A stretch of 64,000 nt of DNA from Pagrus major (Eukaryota; Chordata; Actinopteri; Spariformes; Sparidae): contig NC_133225.1 of assembly GCF_040436345.1 (NCBI RefSeq), positions 20,378,040 through 20,442,039 of the forward strand, given 5' to 3'. Below are positions 1 through 13,380 of the stretch, piece by piece (within the stretch, counting starts at the first letter, position 1; each line of letters begins with the position of its first letter). Both the position numbers and the translations under genes were made by a program. Under the pieces are notes generated by a model that was given only the letters and a program-made list of their open reading frames with translations, had not been told where the DNA came from and did no database searches.

Positions 1-3000
1 CGAGGACTGTATTGACTGAAAACCAGACCAAACAACGTCTTTATTACTGCAGGAAACATTGTACATTTTACCTTTTTTTTTTTTTTTTTTTTTACATTTT
101 TTGTACATACAGCCTTCTGTGTGAGTCTCTGCATGAGAAAGAAAAACATGTCTCTAATGGAAATGTCAGTAATATTTGTATTTTTGGGGTTTTAAGTCAT
201 ATATATCCCTAAAAATAGACGAGTGATTCCACCTTATACGAGAATCAGTGACGTAAATTTAAGAACTCACGCATGTACATTCAGTGCCAGACTACTGCTA
301 CAATTTCTCAACAGAGCGACCAGAAATGATTACTGCTACCCAATCCCATTGCTGTGGTGTGGGGAGGTGTGAAGGAAAGAACAATAACTCTAATTATCCT
401 CGCTGATTGGTTTTGCATGCGTTGGCATCCATCTAGTCAATCTATTGTTCCTATTTGTGGGTAGGCTGGCTGCAGAGCACCCAAATGTCTATTTATAACT
501 ATGACGAAATGCAAATGACCTGTACCGAAGAGCATCCATTTAACGGTGACTTTTCCCCCCGAACACCTTCACAAAGTAGCACATGAAACATCCCAGCTGA
601 AATTTTTACAAACGTTTAGCTACACAAAGTTTTACGGAGTGTTGACTGAAACCTGGAGCACGTCCTCAGATGTCAAGCTGGACCGTATTTCACCCTGTAA
701 GGGGCATAAACATTTTTTCCTCGAGCAAGTGTAATGTTTAACAGTTGTGCGGCTGCCGCCAAGTTCCTGGTTCGGTTTAATGACTTCTGGATGGTGTGAC
801 TGTGTTTTTGGAAGGCGCAGAGGTGTGAATTACTGATTGAAACATCCATTTGCTTACAGCAGATGATGTTGATGCTCAGAGCTGATGGAGATGGGCATAA
901 ATATCTTGATGTAATGGGTTGCTCATAAACGCCATGAACATTAAGGATGATGATGTAGTTGTTTTTAATTGAAAATACTGGTAGTACACACAGGTGCCTG
1001 TCAACATGTCCATAGGAGGCTTCTACAACAATCTTCCATCTTTCAAAGGGCTGTTTAGTATCACTGAAATGTGTACATGTGCTACGTGAGTGTGTGCATG
1101 GTTGTTTTTATTATGTGCCTGTGTGTGTGTCTCCACGTCTGACTTCTTTTTCAGTAACCCATACTGGATTTTTTTTTTCTCTTCATCAACTTAAAGCACT
1201 CCACATCAAACCTGTTTTCAGAATTGCCAGCTCAGCCAAAAGAGATGCAGGATAACGCACGTACCGTAATCTTGTCAAAAATACCCTAATCTCTTCTGCA
1301 GTGTTAAAGCAACAATTACAGACGTTATCCAGGCTGTTTGATTTCCTGCCAGTTAGTATGAAATCATGGCTGAAGCAAGTGTATCCCCACAGAAAGATGG
1401 AGACAGCAATAAGGTCCAGTGGCCACACACATGCTCAAACACACTTACACATACTATTGTCAATAATTGCAAAAAATATGCAACAATATTGAGACAAATA
1501 ATGTTGATCAAAGTGGAAACTTGTAAGTCTTGGCTGAGCAAATATATATACTGTATACTAAATCAGCAGTGGCTGTAGGTAGAACTTTACTGGATGATTT
1601 TTGAGGGGGTCATGTTTTGAAGTCTGCTTCAAACAGATGTAAGCCATTATGGCACAACTGGTACACTGATTACTCCTCAACACACACACACACATAACAC
1701 ACACATCTCTCCGTCTTGTTTTGTGAAACCAAACCACTTTGTCAGGAACAGTCCAGACACCCAGCGCAGATTACGGACACTAGAGGCAAGAGTATCCTTA
1801 CAGTTGGAGGATTGAGCTATAATGTAGCTTCTTTGAAACTCTGTATGATCAGTCAGACCTATAACAACATTTTACTTACACTATGCAAACATTTTCCTAG
1901 CCCTAATCATAGAAAGGGTCATAGAAACTTTTTTCACGTAGACAGTCTGGAAAAATACAGTAATATTATTTTTACCGTTTGAGAACAGATTGATAACAAG
2001 ATGATCAATAGCACTGTTTTTGTCTAAGGCAATAATTCAGACCATTCCGTTGTTAAAAATCAGTTGCTGTTCTTCTTTCATTTATCTGCGAACTAGCTGC
2101 TTTTTAAATCTCCCAGTTACAGGTCACTTGCATAACACTTCGTCAATGCACCCATGTCCCGTCCTGCCACGTCGCCGGCGCACTCTTTTCACACAGACGC
2201 CCATTCAGCTCTGTTACTACCTCTGCTGCAAACTCAGAGGGGGAACAACAATGCCCCACCATTCTGCTGTTGTGCCTTATATACAGAACGCGAGACAGAA
2301 TAATGGCCAACAGTTACTCCTCGAACATGCTGTGTAAAAGTGGCTACTGACTATGAATAATTAAGATGAACTTAAATGAAATTAGATGAAATTATACGAA
2401 TTAGCTAAGTGACTCACAAGTCCTACCTCTGTGAATTATGCCGACTTCCTGCAAGATGATGACAGTATAAAATCTCTATCATTGATTATGAATATTAGAA
2501 ATTGTGCTGATATACACATCAAAGCACTTCCCCTTAGTAGTGATTTTTTTTTAGAAAGTTAGGTCACATTTCTGCGCTCAGTATTTCTGAAGCTTTCAGA
2601 CATCTTTCAAAACTACTGGAGGTGCTGGATGCAAGGAAACAGCAATGAAAATTACCAGAGGAGTTGTGCATCAAAACATGAGTGAAAAATGGGACAATTT
2701 TGCAATTTTATGATTTATGACACTGATGTTTTGGGATTGGATGTTAGTTAGCATATGTTTTTGCATTACTTTGAAACTTAACATTTGTGTTTCGTGCCTC
2801 TTTCTGATCAACACTATGATACATGTGAGCATGTTATATAATGCTCTGTGTTTCCTGATTGTGTGTGTATGTGTGTCTTAAATTTCCCCTGGTGTGTTGA
2901 TTGTTAATTGATGACCCCTCCTCCTTGTGAAAGAGCGGGTACAGGCCAAATAAATCCCTTAATTGCATCCATGTTTCCCTCACTACCTCACGTCTTATCC

Positions 3001-3122
3001 CCATGTCAGGGCGCTTCAGCTCACCGTTTGTGATGACGATGGCACAGCTGAATTTTACAGGTCTTTGGCAACTTTTGTTGGTTTGGAGTATTTCTGTTTG
3101 CATTTATGTGAATTGCCCTAAT
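1..3122. other. Intergenic DNA, no recognised gene
   Basis: I see no exon with recognisable protein similarity here. A poly-T run lies at about 73-93. Short CA and TG tracts occur near 1114-1130 and 1681-1702. A GC-richer patch at about 2150-2330 has a chance open frame but no matching splice sites or known domain, and may be an old repeat. The open frames here are short and of low-complexity composition. Confidence 0.5.
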
Positions 3123-3867
3123 TAGAAATGTTCCGATACCATTTTTTCCTTCCTGATACCGATTCTGATACCTGGGCTTTGGGTATTGGCTGATACCGAG
3201 TACCAATCCAATACCAGTAGAGGAAGTTTTTTTTTCTTTTAACAGCTGTGTATACCACTAACCCTGTATGGATGTGATATGATTGCTATAATTGTTGTAT
3301 GGCCTGGCTCAGGTGAAACCTTGCAGAGAATGATCGGGCACACGTCGGAGGTCCAAATGTCAGCAGTAATGCTGATTGCCTGCACGGCTTTCAGCCTACA
3401 TGAAATGTGTTCCCTTGCTATCTTATAATGTTTGGGGAGAGCAGTTTCGTTGGGCTTTGTAAGGTTGCTGGTGTTGAAATTGGCAACACTTGAAATCACA
3501 GCTTTGCATACTGAACATGTTGCTGTTTTACTGGTGGAGTAAAATATTGCCAAACAGCTGACATGTTGCTAGCTCCGTCTGACTCACATGAAATCGACTT
3601 CATCGCTGCTTTAAAAACAGTAGTTGCCAGGGGCTGCACGGCTCAACTTACTGTGTTGGCTTTTAGAGCAACGAAGAAGAATTGATTTGTGTAACGTTAA
3701 GCAGAGCTAACGGAGCTAACTGGGAAGTAGCAGGTTCCCGTCTCTAAATTAAGTGATATCGGATCAGTGCATGGACTCACGTAGTCACAGATACTGATAC
3801 CTGCATTTTCGGCAGTATCAGCTGCATTTACGATAAGGGTACGGTAATTGGAATTGGAACAACTCTA
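3123..3867 (-). mobile_element. Deleted hAT-family DNA transposon with terminal inverted repeats and 8-bp target duplication
   Basis: The left end reads TAGAAATGTTCCGATACC. The right end, reverse-complemented, reads TAGAGTTGTTCCAATTCC, so the two are imperfect terminal inverted repeats. Immediately outside are gccctaat (3115-3122) and gtcctaat (3868-3875), an 8-bp duplication with one mismatch; 8 bp is the hAT signature. On the minus strand the frame at 3239-3553 encodes a decayed transposase N-terminus: a Cys-x2-Cys half of a BED-type zinc finger near 3480-3500, then a stretch reading ISITADIWTSD that resembles the start of the hAT catalytic region. At 745 bp it is far shorter than an autonomous hAT (about 3-5 kb), so it is an internally deleted, immobile copy. 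The family is supported by ends, target duplication and protein; the subfamily is not determined. Confidence 0.8.
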
Positions 3868-3875
3868 GTCCTAAT

Positions 3876-6800
3876 ATTAATAAAGGTTGGACAGTTATTT
3901 AAAGACTCTTTTGTCCTCCTCTTAAAATAAACTCCAACTATGAAGTACTGGAAACAGATCAGTTGAACTACAGTGAACACATTAATAGCACATGACACAT
4001 TTCTACTGGCAGAATGTGTTTTTTTGTATAGTAATTATTTGCGTCTGCATTTATGTTCGTAAATTCATTACTTAATAATACAGGTCATGATCAGAAAATA
4101 AAGAAATTATTAATTATTCCAAATAGGTAAAGTGGAAACAATATAAATAGCTCACATTAAAGTAGTTCACACACAACACAGAGTGATTATCAGTCTCACA
4201 CGTAACTAAAGAAATTAGATGAAGATAGAATATTACATGTGTTGCTGAAAGACAAACGACTCTCCTCTCATTATGAAGAGGCAATCTTTCTGATTAATGA
4301 GGACAGTTATCACATCAAGTCAAATGTTACTGTCACATATTCAATCATAGACAGATAATATATAATGATATTTTTAGGTGTTTGAAACAAGTCTAACAAA
4401 TAAATAAAGATTTATTAAATCATAAAATATAAAATGATGTAGCAAATAGTAATAAAAAAGTAATAAAAGAAGTAAAAATGTACAGTGGAACTATGAACAA
4501 TATATTCAATAATGATTTTAAATTGTTGAGCGTGCATTTCAGAAAAACAGTGAAACACCTGTACAGTACCGTTCAGTCTGATCAGCTGTCCAATCACAAA
4601 CATATTTCCAATTAAAGGGTGTGTCAGTTAAGATTTTCAGAAGGCTGGTCTCATGGATCCTTGCTTATTTCTTCTCAGCAATCCCTCCTTGTTTCTCAAA
4701 ACAGAAATTGGAGCATCGGAAAGGCTTTCATAATGGTGTATCGAAACAATTTCCTGTCTCGTGTTGTGATGGATGTCTTTGTAACCCAAAGCTGAAGTGT
4801 GCAGATGTTTTTTCATCAATATTATTAAAAAACATCTCACATGTGGGGAAAATGTAATAAACAAGCAAATCCAAATGCTCATGCCAGAACTGTCCATTGA
4901 CATGGAGCATTTTGACTTTCAAGCAATCAGCATCAGTTATGGAAATGAAACATTTCAATTTCGGAAATGAAAGGAAACTGTATTCTCTTCTCCTCCTCCA
5001 CAAGTATTTTGTTTAATGTACCAGATGGCTGATATTTACAGCCTCTGAAACAACTGTGATAGCCTCAGGTAAACTGCCAGTATTGGAAAAGTATATGAAA
5101 TTGACCTTTAAACATCTCTCAGTGGTTTGAAAACTTTCCGGATTTCACTGTATTTACCCATATGATGATCCCCAGCCATCTGGCAACAGATTGGACTAAA
5201 TCAATCCATATCTGCAGTTCCAAACAGTGTTTACCCCAAGTTCCACAGTGGCAAACTGACAAGCCAAGTGTGTGGCCTTCCCTCGGTCAATACACAAGTT
5301 CATACAAGTACATAACAAAGTCCAACAATGACTTTCTTTCCCAAATATAGAAGTGTACTTTAATTTGAGACCATATTTTACATTGCCGCCCCCGCCTACT
5401 ATCTTAACAATGCAAGGACAGCATCCTGGCACAGTAACTGATAAGATATTTGTCACATGGACAACAGTGAGTAGAGACAGGTCTGTGTGAGAGTTTTCTG
5501 TCCAAACCATTGTGTCAGCGCCTGGCCTCTCTAAAGATGAATTGACACAAAAGTTCTAACGGGCTCTAACCTTAAGTGGTTTCCCATGAAAATCTAATTC
5601 TAACTTTGGTCTTTGAGTTGAGAGGTTTGATGTGGCTCCCTGTGAACACTTGAGAGGACTTGGTGATGGGGTTTGTCACCTGTATGATGTGTCGCACAAG
5701 CAGAGGGATGGTGTGTGTCCTTAGTAGCTCGGCTGCTGGTGATTGAGGGTGAAATCGCTCAGATCTTTTAGGACGATTGCGGTAAAAGATGAAGAGAGAG
5801 TCAAAGAGGTGCACAGGGACAGTGCTAGCAAGAGTACACCAGTGACCCTTGGCTGAGCTCTCCCACCAACAACTCGCACCAGCGGAAATGGGGGAGGGTG
5901 GGGGAGCACTCACAAAAACTGAAGTAACAGTGAAGAGGGGAAGAGAGTGAAAGCGAGCGAGAAGCCACAGGCAGGGGCAAATAGAAGGGAGGGGTGGAAA
6001 CGGAGAGAGAGCGAGACAGAGTGAGCAAGAGCGATTAGAGGTTCAGGTTTACCAAAACATGACTTAAGCAATTAACTGTGAACAGCCCAGTCAAGGTCAT
6101 CGACAAAGGGCTAAGGAGCAGTTCCTGAAGGCAAAGCCACTGCAAATGAATTTAAGCCACTGCATCCGATTGTACGACAACATACATCTTATCGTACGCT
6201 TCAAGTGCCACTTTTGCCTTTCTAAAAATGGTCAGCTCTCTTGCGGAAGCCCTGTGAGAGTATTCTGAAAGAGGAAGTATGGAAAGTATTAGATCATGCC
6301 ACAATGTCGCTGTCTTTCCTCTCAATGGCAAAATGAATGAATTTTCCTTCAGTTCCTAAGAACTGCTAGTCCAGTCCTCCAGCGAGCTCTATGTGGGTCT
6401 CATTTGCCCAGCTTTTAATTGCCTTACATTTGTTTAATTCATTTAATTAGAATCCCCTTTTCTTCCAGGTCTCCTGGAAAAATCCATAAGCTAGGTCAAT
6501 TATATAACACGCACAATATGCCATATTTATTTAAGTTGCTCATGTCAGATATGGTGCAGTAAGGCATATTAATGATGCCACACAAGGAGACTGAAATTTG
6601 TAGATGATTTTTAAATGTGCTCAGTGTAGATTTATTTTATGTCTGTGTAATTTAGATATGATTTTTCTTTCATGTATTCAATAAGTGCATGATGCAAAAA
6701 TAACCTTCATTGCTTTCAATAAGCTTTATCACCAACAAATAAGCATATGATTTATGTGGCTGCTATTTTATTATAAACGACTGAGCAAACCCTGCACCCT

Positions 6801-7500
6801 TCTGCGATGCCAACATGTGTATCACCCACGTTGCACGCTGTGAACCACAAATGCTCTTGAAAGGACTTGTCAAGTGTACACACTTTACACAGTATTTGCA
6901 TAATTCGCTGCACAATGGAAGATGTCCAATATTATTATTATTATTATGTTGAATGGTCTACACGTGGGTTAGTGGTTGATTTTTTTTTAAGATGACATCC
7001 TAACCTACTTTCAATCATTTTTTTAAGATGACATCCTAACCTACTTTCATCTCACTGTTGTCTAACAAGTCAGTGAATTAAAAAAAGTAGTTGACAGCAA
7101 GTTTACCTCCGTCCTCTGACCACCAGAGATACTCCTGGAGATCCAGCACAAAGTCCCATGTGACGGATGCCACATGCAACTTTTATAAAAGCTCCAAAGG
7201 TAGCAATTCCCTTTAATACTTTTGAAATCCTTAATGCAGGTTGTATCACTAGGTCAGCAATAATTCTGTAACACCCAAAGTTACACTCTCTCCCAGTATT
7301 GTTAGCTGTTTTCTCAAGGGTGCACTACAGCTGCAACCCCACAGCTGAGCCTTCATGTTGGAGGCTGCTTCAATATTACCTCCTGTGTTGCTTTTAGAGT
7401 TTCCCCTGGCAGACATATGACAGCAGCAGTCATTTTACCAGCAGAGCTGGTTTACCCTAACAGAGCTATTGACTGGGTGAACACAGATTGCTTGTGACTC
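3876..7500. other. Intergenic DNA, no recognised gene
   Basis: No supportable exon is visible. The stretch at about 5930-6035 is strongly purine-rich (GA-type) on the plus strand and produces several overlapping low-complexity minus-strand frames rich in Ser, Pro and Leu. A 36-bp direct duplication is listed separately. A (TTA)n run lies near 6932-6946. Confidence 0.5.
6979..7051. repeat. 36-bp tandem direct duplication
   Basis: A unit of a T-run followed by aagatgacatcctaaccta is present twice. The identical cores begin at 6989 and 7025, a period of 36 bases, and the copies are almost identical. It looks like a recent local slippage duplication. Confidence 0.85.
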
Positions 7501-8074
7501 AGGCTTAGTTCAGATTGCAGGCAAATCAGATTTGCTTCTAAAATCAGCACTGTTATTTGCAAGTGATCAGATTGGATTTGTGTGTCCAGACTGTCTCCAT
7601 GGGTTGCTGTAGTAATGGTGTAGGTAACAGTAACGGGGTATGCTGGTGTTGCAGCTTTCCAGCGTGGAAGCAAGAGAAATGGAGATCCATCAACAATTGT
7701 GCTGTCAAATCCTGATGCAGAACTCATCCACACCAGACCAACTCAGTGACGGAGGAGGATGGTTTACATTGCTATGTCCAGACACTCTTATGCATTTCCG
7801 TAACTTTGGATTTGACATAAAGGTTATGTGTCGTGTTGTGAGTGATGCAAAAGACACTTATTCACTTGAAGAGATCCGATTTGAGGAGCCAGAGTGTCCA
7901 GACTGAGACGCAACTGTAGAAATCCGATTGGAATTGTATTTCAAACCACCTCCAAATGTTGCTTGGATCCGATTTGCAAAAATTTTATTTGTTCTTTGCT
8001 GATTTATGAAAACCAATCTGGATGCAGTCCTGATATGCCAATGACATGGATTTAGGCTTCTGGTCTGAACAAGG
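7501..8074. mobile_element. Probable non-autonomous DNA transposon (MITE-like), about 570 bp
   Basis: The left end contains cttagttcagattgcaggc and the right end, reverse-complemented, contains ccttgttcagaccagaagc. This gives a degenerate inverted terminal repeat with a shared TTCAGA and (C)AAATC-like core. Several internal copies of a gatccgatttg-like motif occur (about 7560-7980), a pattern of repeated subterminal motifs common in teleost non-autonomous elements. No transposase frame is evident and no clean target duplication is visible, so the family is not assigned. Confidence 0.45.
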
Positions 8075-11000
8075 CACATGTTTATAAAAGTCATCCAGAT
8101 AAAACAATATCTTCACAAAGATTTCGAAGAACTTTTATAGAAAATGAATTTGGCCTACCCAGGCCCACCCAGGTGACATGAGACTGTTGACAGAGATACT
8201 TCACCTGGATGTTTGTATGATGAGATATCCTTGTCATCAGAAATGAAAAGAACTGCAGTTATATTTAAAACCTGCCTTCTTTGACTACCTACCAACCTTG
8301 AAGGCAGTCAGTCTCCTTCAGTAGTGCAGCTGGGCTCCATTATCATCCGATAGTTTAGTAAATCATTTAACACATCATTAAAGCACTCCGACATTCCCAC
8401 CTACCACCCTCTCTCACAACTTACATCTTTCCACGTTTAAACCTACCTTTAGTGTCGTCAGAATGCTTAATTGTTTCCTTGTTGCTAAATACAGTATATA
8501 CATAAAGGCTTGGCTCACATGTCCAGTAAGTTGTCACTGTAAAACGCTGAGGTGTGTTAAATACTTGGGCGTATTAATATGCCTGCATCTTGATTAGATA
8601 ATTTGAGTAACAGATTTTTTAACAAAAACTCTAAACTAAGTTTTACTACATGCATATAAATACCACAGATATAATCAGCATAAAACCCCTTTAATACACC
8701 TGTATGAAAGGTTAAGACAAATACATTTTCAAACTCAAACCACTGGCTTTAAACCAATAAACTACCATGTAAACAAGACTTTATTGGCAACTGGTGGTGT
8801 CAGAGATTGGGGTGTGAAGTCACATCTGTCCACGATGTCAGTGGTTTTATAGACTGAACTTCAAATTTGAAGTAGCATACTTCAGCTGGGTCACTGCGTA
8901 TTAATTTTAGGGTTTGTGTAAATCGTTATGTGGTCTTGTAATCCAGTCTATTTGAGAATTTGTTTTTTGCCTTTTTTTCAAGGGAAGTGAAGGAGTCTTA
9001 TAACAGGCTCATTTGTACACATTAACAAAAGCTTCCCAAGAGTAAAAAGAAAGTGAGGGTGAAAGGAGAAGAAAAAAAGGCCTTTGAATCAGTGATCGAT
9101 GAGGTGGCTTTATTTGACTTCAAAGCTGTTGAGGCCGAGTTTTTGCTCTCTTTTTGCTCTTTTTGTGGCTCAAGCAAAGCATGTGATGTGCCTCGGTCCT
9201 CACTGGAAGCCTACCCCTGCTGTTACAAACAAAAGGATCTAAACAATACTACTTTCTCTCAGTCTGGCGCAACATGTCAATGGCTATTTTTCCCCCATTC
9301 TCCACATTTTCCCCCTTTTTCCTTCCTTTTTGGCATTCATTTTTATTGGTGCACTTGTTTTGTACCCAGTGCCCAGTGGTGCTCAAGAAAAAGAAGCTGG
9401 GATTCTTTCCCCAGTTTCCTTTTGTGAAGAGGTGCGTGCTGGGAATATCTATGGCTACTCATATCAGAGGTCGTGTAAACCCTGCCTTTCGACTGTGTGG
9501 TTTTGGCGTTTTTCTTTGTGTTGGGTCTGAGTGATGTGGAACATTTGGGACTCATGCAACAACTAATTTAATCAGGGAGGCTAACTGAGTTTTCATGTGC
9601 AAAAGTTCACTCTCTTTGGGCATGTGAAAAAGGTGCAAGAAAAGGTTTCACCTCCAATTATGGACCACCTAATAACAAAGCATAACTTTGTGGGACAGAC
9701 AGATGACTGCCTTGGCTTGTTAGTTAAACATACTTCGAGTAGTGTAAGTCTTTTGTTGAGATACTGCTGTATAGGCATCAGAAATACACTGAATGCAACA
9801 CTTGACAGAGCAGAGGCAGTTGTAGGGTCATCAATTACAGCTACAAAGAAGCCTCTGTGTGCATACTGTAGGCATTTGTTGCACATACTGTATCATCGCC
9901 TAGTCTATTGGGCAAAGTGTGTGAATCATTTCTAACCCTTTTGTGGGTCTTTGTACTGGCAAGTCAATTCTACTGAGATTTCCTTAAGCAATAATGGGAA
10001 GCCTTGAATACCACTGTGGTGAGTCTGATCTCTGACATCTCTGTGGTGAGAGGCCACAGAGTTTCCATGCAGGTATCAATCCAACGTCATTATTATTGAA
10101 ATTCCTAATGAGGAATGAGCCTTAGCCATATTTTTAAGGCCACAACATCATTAACATGTATGACCCCTGACATATTATGTCCATATCCCATCCATTAGAT
10201 ATACCTGTAATCTTCTTACATCACAAGTCTGCCTCACACATGGCGAAGAAACATACAGACTTTATATTCCTGATACATTCAGATCTCACTTTCTCTTATT
10301 TCTCACCTCAGAGGATGTGTGTTTTTCATGTTGGGTGATTCAACAGCTAACAGCTACCATTCAAGATCCTGAGGATTGCATCACTCCAAACAGGCTTACT
10401 CGAAGTAATGAATTCAGGTAAATCAAACTTAGTCATAGGCAGTAGACAATGTGGGCAATCCCTACCCCTTTCTTTTCCTGGGATGATAAAAGGACTTGAT
10501 GCAATTGGAATTCAGTGCTCCATTCAGTGCATCAGCAGACATAATGTCACAATAGCCTTGTGGGTTGGCACGTTGTGTGTGTGTGCGTGTATGTGTGTGT
10601 GCAACCCCTCCTCAGATGAGGTAATTGAGGGTGCTTTTGGGTGCATATTTCACACCAAAAGGCTTTACAGGGGGGAATGCTAATTTCCTTGGCAACCTGA
10701 ACCCTCAGGCTGCAGTGCTGAGCGCCATCCAATAAGTCTGTGACTCAAAGCATATAGCCTGCCTCCAAAATACAAAGTACTTTATGAATACATGTATGGT
10801 AATTATTGCAACCTTAGCACAGGTCCGGTGCGAAGCCAAGATTTTACCCCTCTGAGCGCTTTGGAGCAAACAACTCTGGCATGTTAGGAATTGTCTTCCC
10901 CAGGGAGGATTTTTCAATATTCCTTCCTATTCCATATGCTTGGCTATCTACAGGTAATATATGGATGAAGTTGCATTGATTTTATGAAGGCTGACAATCA

Positions 11001-12741
11001 CTTGGGTATGACTGGCATGGAAAAGCTTTGACGATAACAAGAGTGGAAATACTGGTCTTTTTGTGTTGCCTATCAATACCCCCCCCCCCCACAGGCTGCA
11101 CCAGAGCAGAAAAGTTGTGGGCAGCAGTCACAATCCATTGGGTAGCTACAAACTTACTCCTAGGTGTGGAGAGTTTTTGTCAGGATCACTGGGAAGATCC
11201 TCACATTGAATGGTACAAGAATAGCCAGTGCTGATACTGCTTTCATAAAGTAGTGAAGGATGGTGGTGAAGAAGTACCTAAGAAAACTGCAATAAATGTC
11301 CATCAGTGTAAATAATAATAGTGTGCATGCTCATGCACAAATGCTCAGGGTCTATAAAGGTTGGGAGTTGCAGGGCTGTTTTGCAAATCAAGGTTGTGGC
11401 AAACCTTCACAAATGGAAAAGGAACAAGATCTAAAATAGAATGTGGCTTGTATTTTACTTTATTTTATTTTTTTGAAGGCAATCAAAACAAATGCGTGCT
11501 GATGGGTGGAATATATGAGGTCTGCTCTAGCATTTGACTATTTTGCTTTGACTCAAATATCTCCTGTTATGGATACAGTGTGGGAGAACTGAGCCTGTGT
11601 GGCATTGTATTACAGTGCAGATTAATATTATCCAATAGTAACCCAAAACAATGGTTTAATTTAATTATATCAAACACAATGTTGGTACTATAAGAAAGTA
11701 ATATGTCACTTGCTATTTTTGTGAAGCCTTCATATCTTGCAATAAACTAATATACTCACATTATCAAAATTATTCAAAAAAAGTGATTTTGTACTAATTT
11801 TTCATCTTTGCCAATGTGTTTTGGGGGTGGAGAAATAAATCAGTGAACGTCCTGGCTAGAGTTCAGTTGTACAGTGCATCACAGAGTCTCTCCTGCTTGA
11901 ATCCTGACAGCTCTGTCAGCCAAAGAGTTAATCACACTGGACAGCAGTAGAGCGAGGTAGTAGGTTATAGCAGCGTCTGGCTGTAAAGTAGTTTAGCTGG
12001 CTTTCTTTGAGCCCTGGATGACAGAGCTTTGTAGCAGCCAAAAGACTTGGGGTTTTCTCGACTGATGAATCGAATCATCAATGATTAGGGGGCAGCCCTC
12101 ACCATTAAAGGTCTCTGTGAATAAGGCATTGTGGACAATGACACATCAAGGCTATAGACAGGAAACCCATTATGGGTAAAGCTCACTTTAACAGGGACTC
12201 GTTTCCTGCCTTATTATCATATGCACAGATGTGACATAGTGGGGATAGAATAAAGTGGAGAAAAATAGAGCTTTCCCATAGTTCACACTGCTACTTAAAG
12301 CATCCCAATTTTTTTCCCTTTACAAGTTAAACGGATCTGACATGCTCTAATCAGTGTGGACTTTAGCTGTTCATACTGATGGGATGCCTTTCCTCACTCT
12401 ACTACAGAGTTGTGGAGCTTGCTTACCTGTTGTTTTGGATTGTGTATTGTTGCTTCTGTCTAGAGGACACAAGGTCGTCCATGGGGGCAAAAAGGTCTAT
12501 GCCTACATGCTCAATCAGCCGACGCCATGTCCAGTGCCAACAGTGGGCAGCCAAACCATCATCCAGAGATGTGGTTCTGGATCACAGTTTATCAGACGAT
12601 GATGGTGTCGGGTCAGGGTGGTGCACAGCTGGGTGGCAATGACACCAGAGGTGGGAAAGTCATGACATTGTTGTGTTGCAGGTTGTAGTCCAGGATGCTG
12701 TAGTGGCAGACTTATATCCAGGACGGATGTAGTGTGCAGAG
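8075..12741. other. Intergenic DNA, no recognised gene
   Basis: No exon with recognised similarity. The frames at 9053-9427 and 9597-9935 are open for about 120 codons but contain no domain I know, and no codon-use contrast with other frames is apparent. A short TG tract lies near 10,577-10,602 and a C10 run near 11,080-11,090. Confidence 0.45.
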
Positions 12742-13380
12742 TAGGGTTGGGCCACGTCCATCGCCGATGGCTGACAGCGATCGACTACTAATCCCTGAGC
12801 ATCGTAACATCGTGATTTAAAAGGCTCCCCACCAGAGAGCACAGAGATGCCGTATGGCAGGAGTTGTTGTTGTTTGTGATATGTGGGGAGAGAAAATGAA
12901 AAGAATTATGTTGCTGCTCAGTGCACTAACATTACACTTCCATGTCCCGTTTATTATTCTTGTTAAACCAGCTCAGTTAGGCGAACCCAAGACACTTGTG
13001 GCAGGAGTGTTTCTTTTCCTGCGGGCTGCTGTTTCTCTCAGTCATGCCATTTTTATTCACAGTTTTCTTAGCTTAGCTTCCTTGGCTAGTCAGCCAACGT
13101 TGTTTTATGCATATGAGGCTGAACAAAGCTAAATTATGGACATGTGGTGCAGAGACGAGGACGCTTTTAAACCTGGCACAGGGATGTATGTCAGTGGTAA
13201 CGGGAGATAGTTTCCTCTGCAGGGTGAGACAGTTGGAAATTCATGTCAGAGCAATGGTGGGAAACAGCGGCGGCTACAGTGGTGAGCTAATACGCAACTG
13301 CTGCCTTACAGCAACACTGAGAGGACACACTGGCTCAAACTCGTAAACAACGATGTCGTCGTTCATCATGATGTTTTACT
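12742..13380. mobile_element. Possible hAT-like transposon relic
   Basis: The sequence starts with tagggttgggc, a head typical of teleost hAT-like elements and nearly the same as the head of a second candidate at 32,941. It is followed by GC-richer, CpG-containing DNA unlike its surroundings, ending with a catcatgatgtttta block near 13,365. I cannot find a matching inverted right end or target duplication, so limits and identity are tentative. Confidence 0.3.

Noticed and set aside
2020-2337. 105-codon plus-strand frame over a GC-richer patch
   Set aside because: No recognisable domain, no conserved splice sites, and no start in good context. It is more likely an old repeat or chance frame.
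5572-6028. Overlapping Ser/Pro/Leu-rich minus-strand frames up to 113 codons
   Set aside because: They arise from a purine-rich tract and lack any domain or coding signature.
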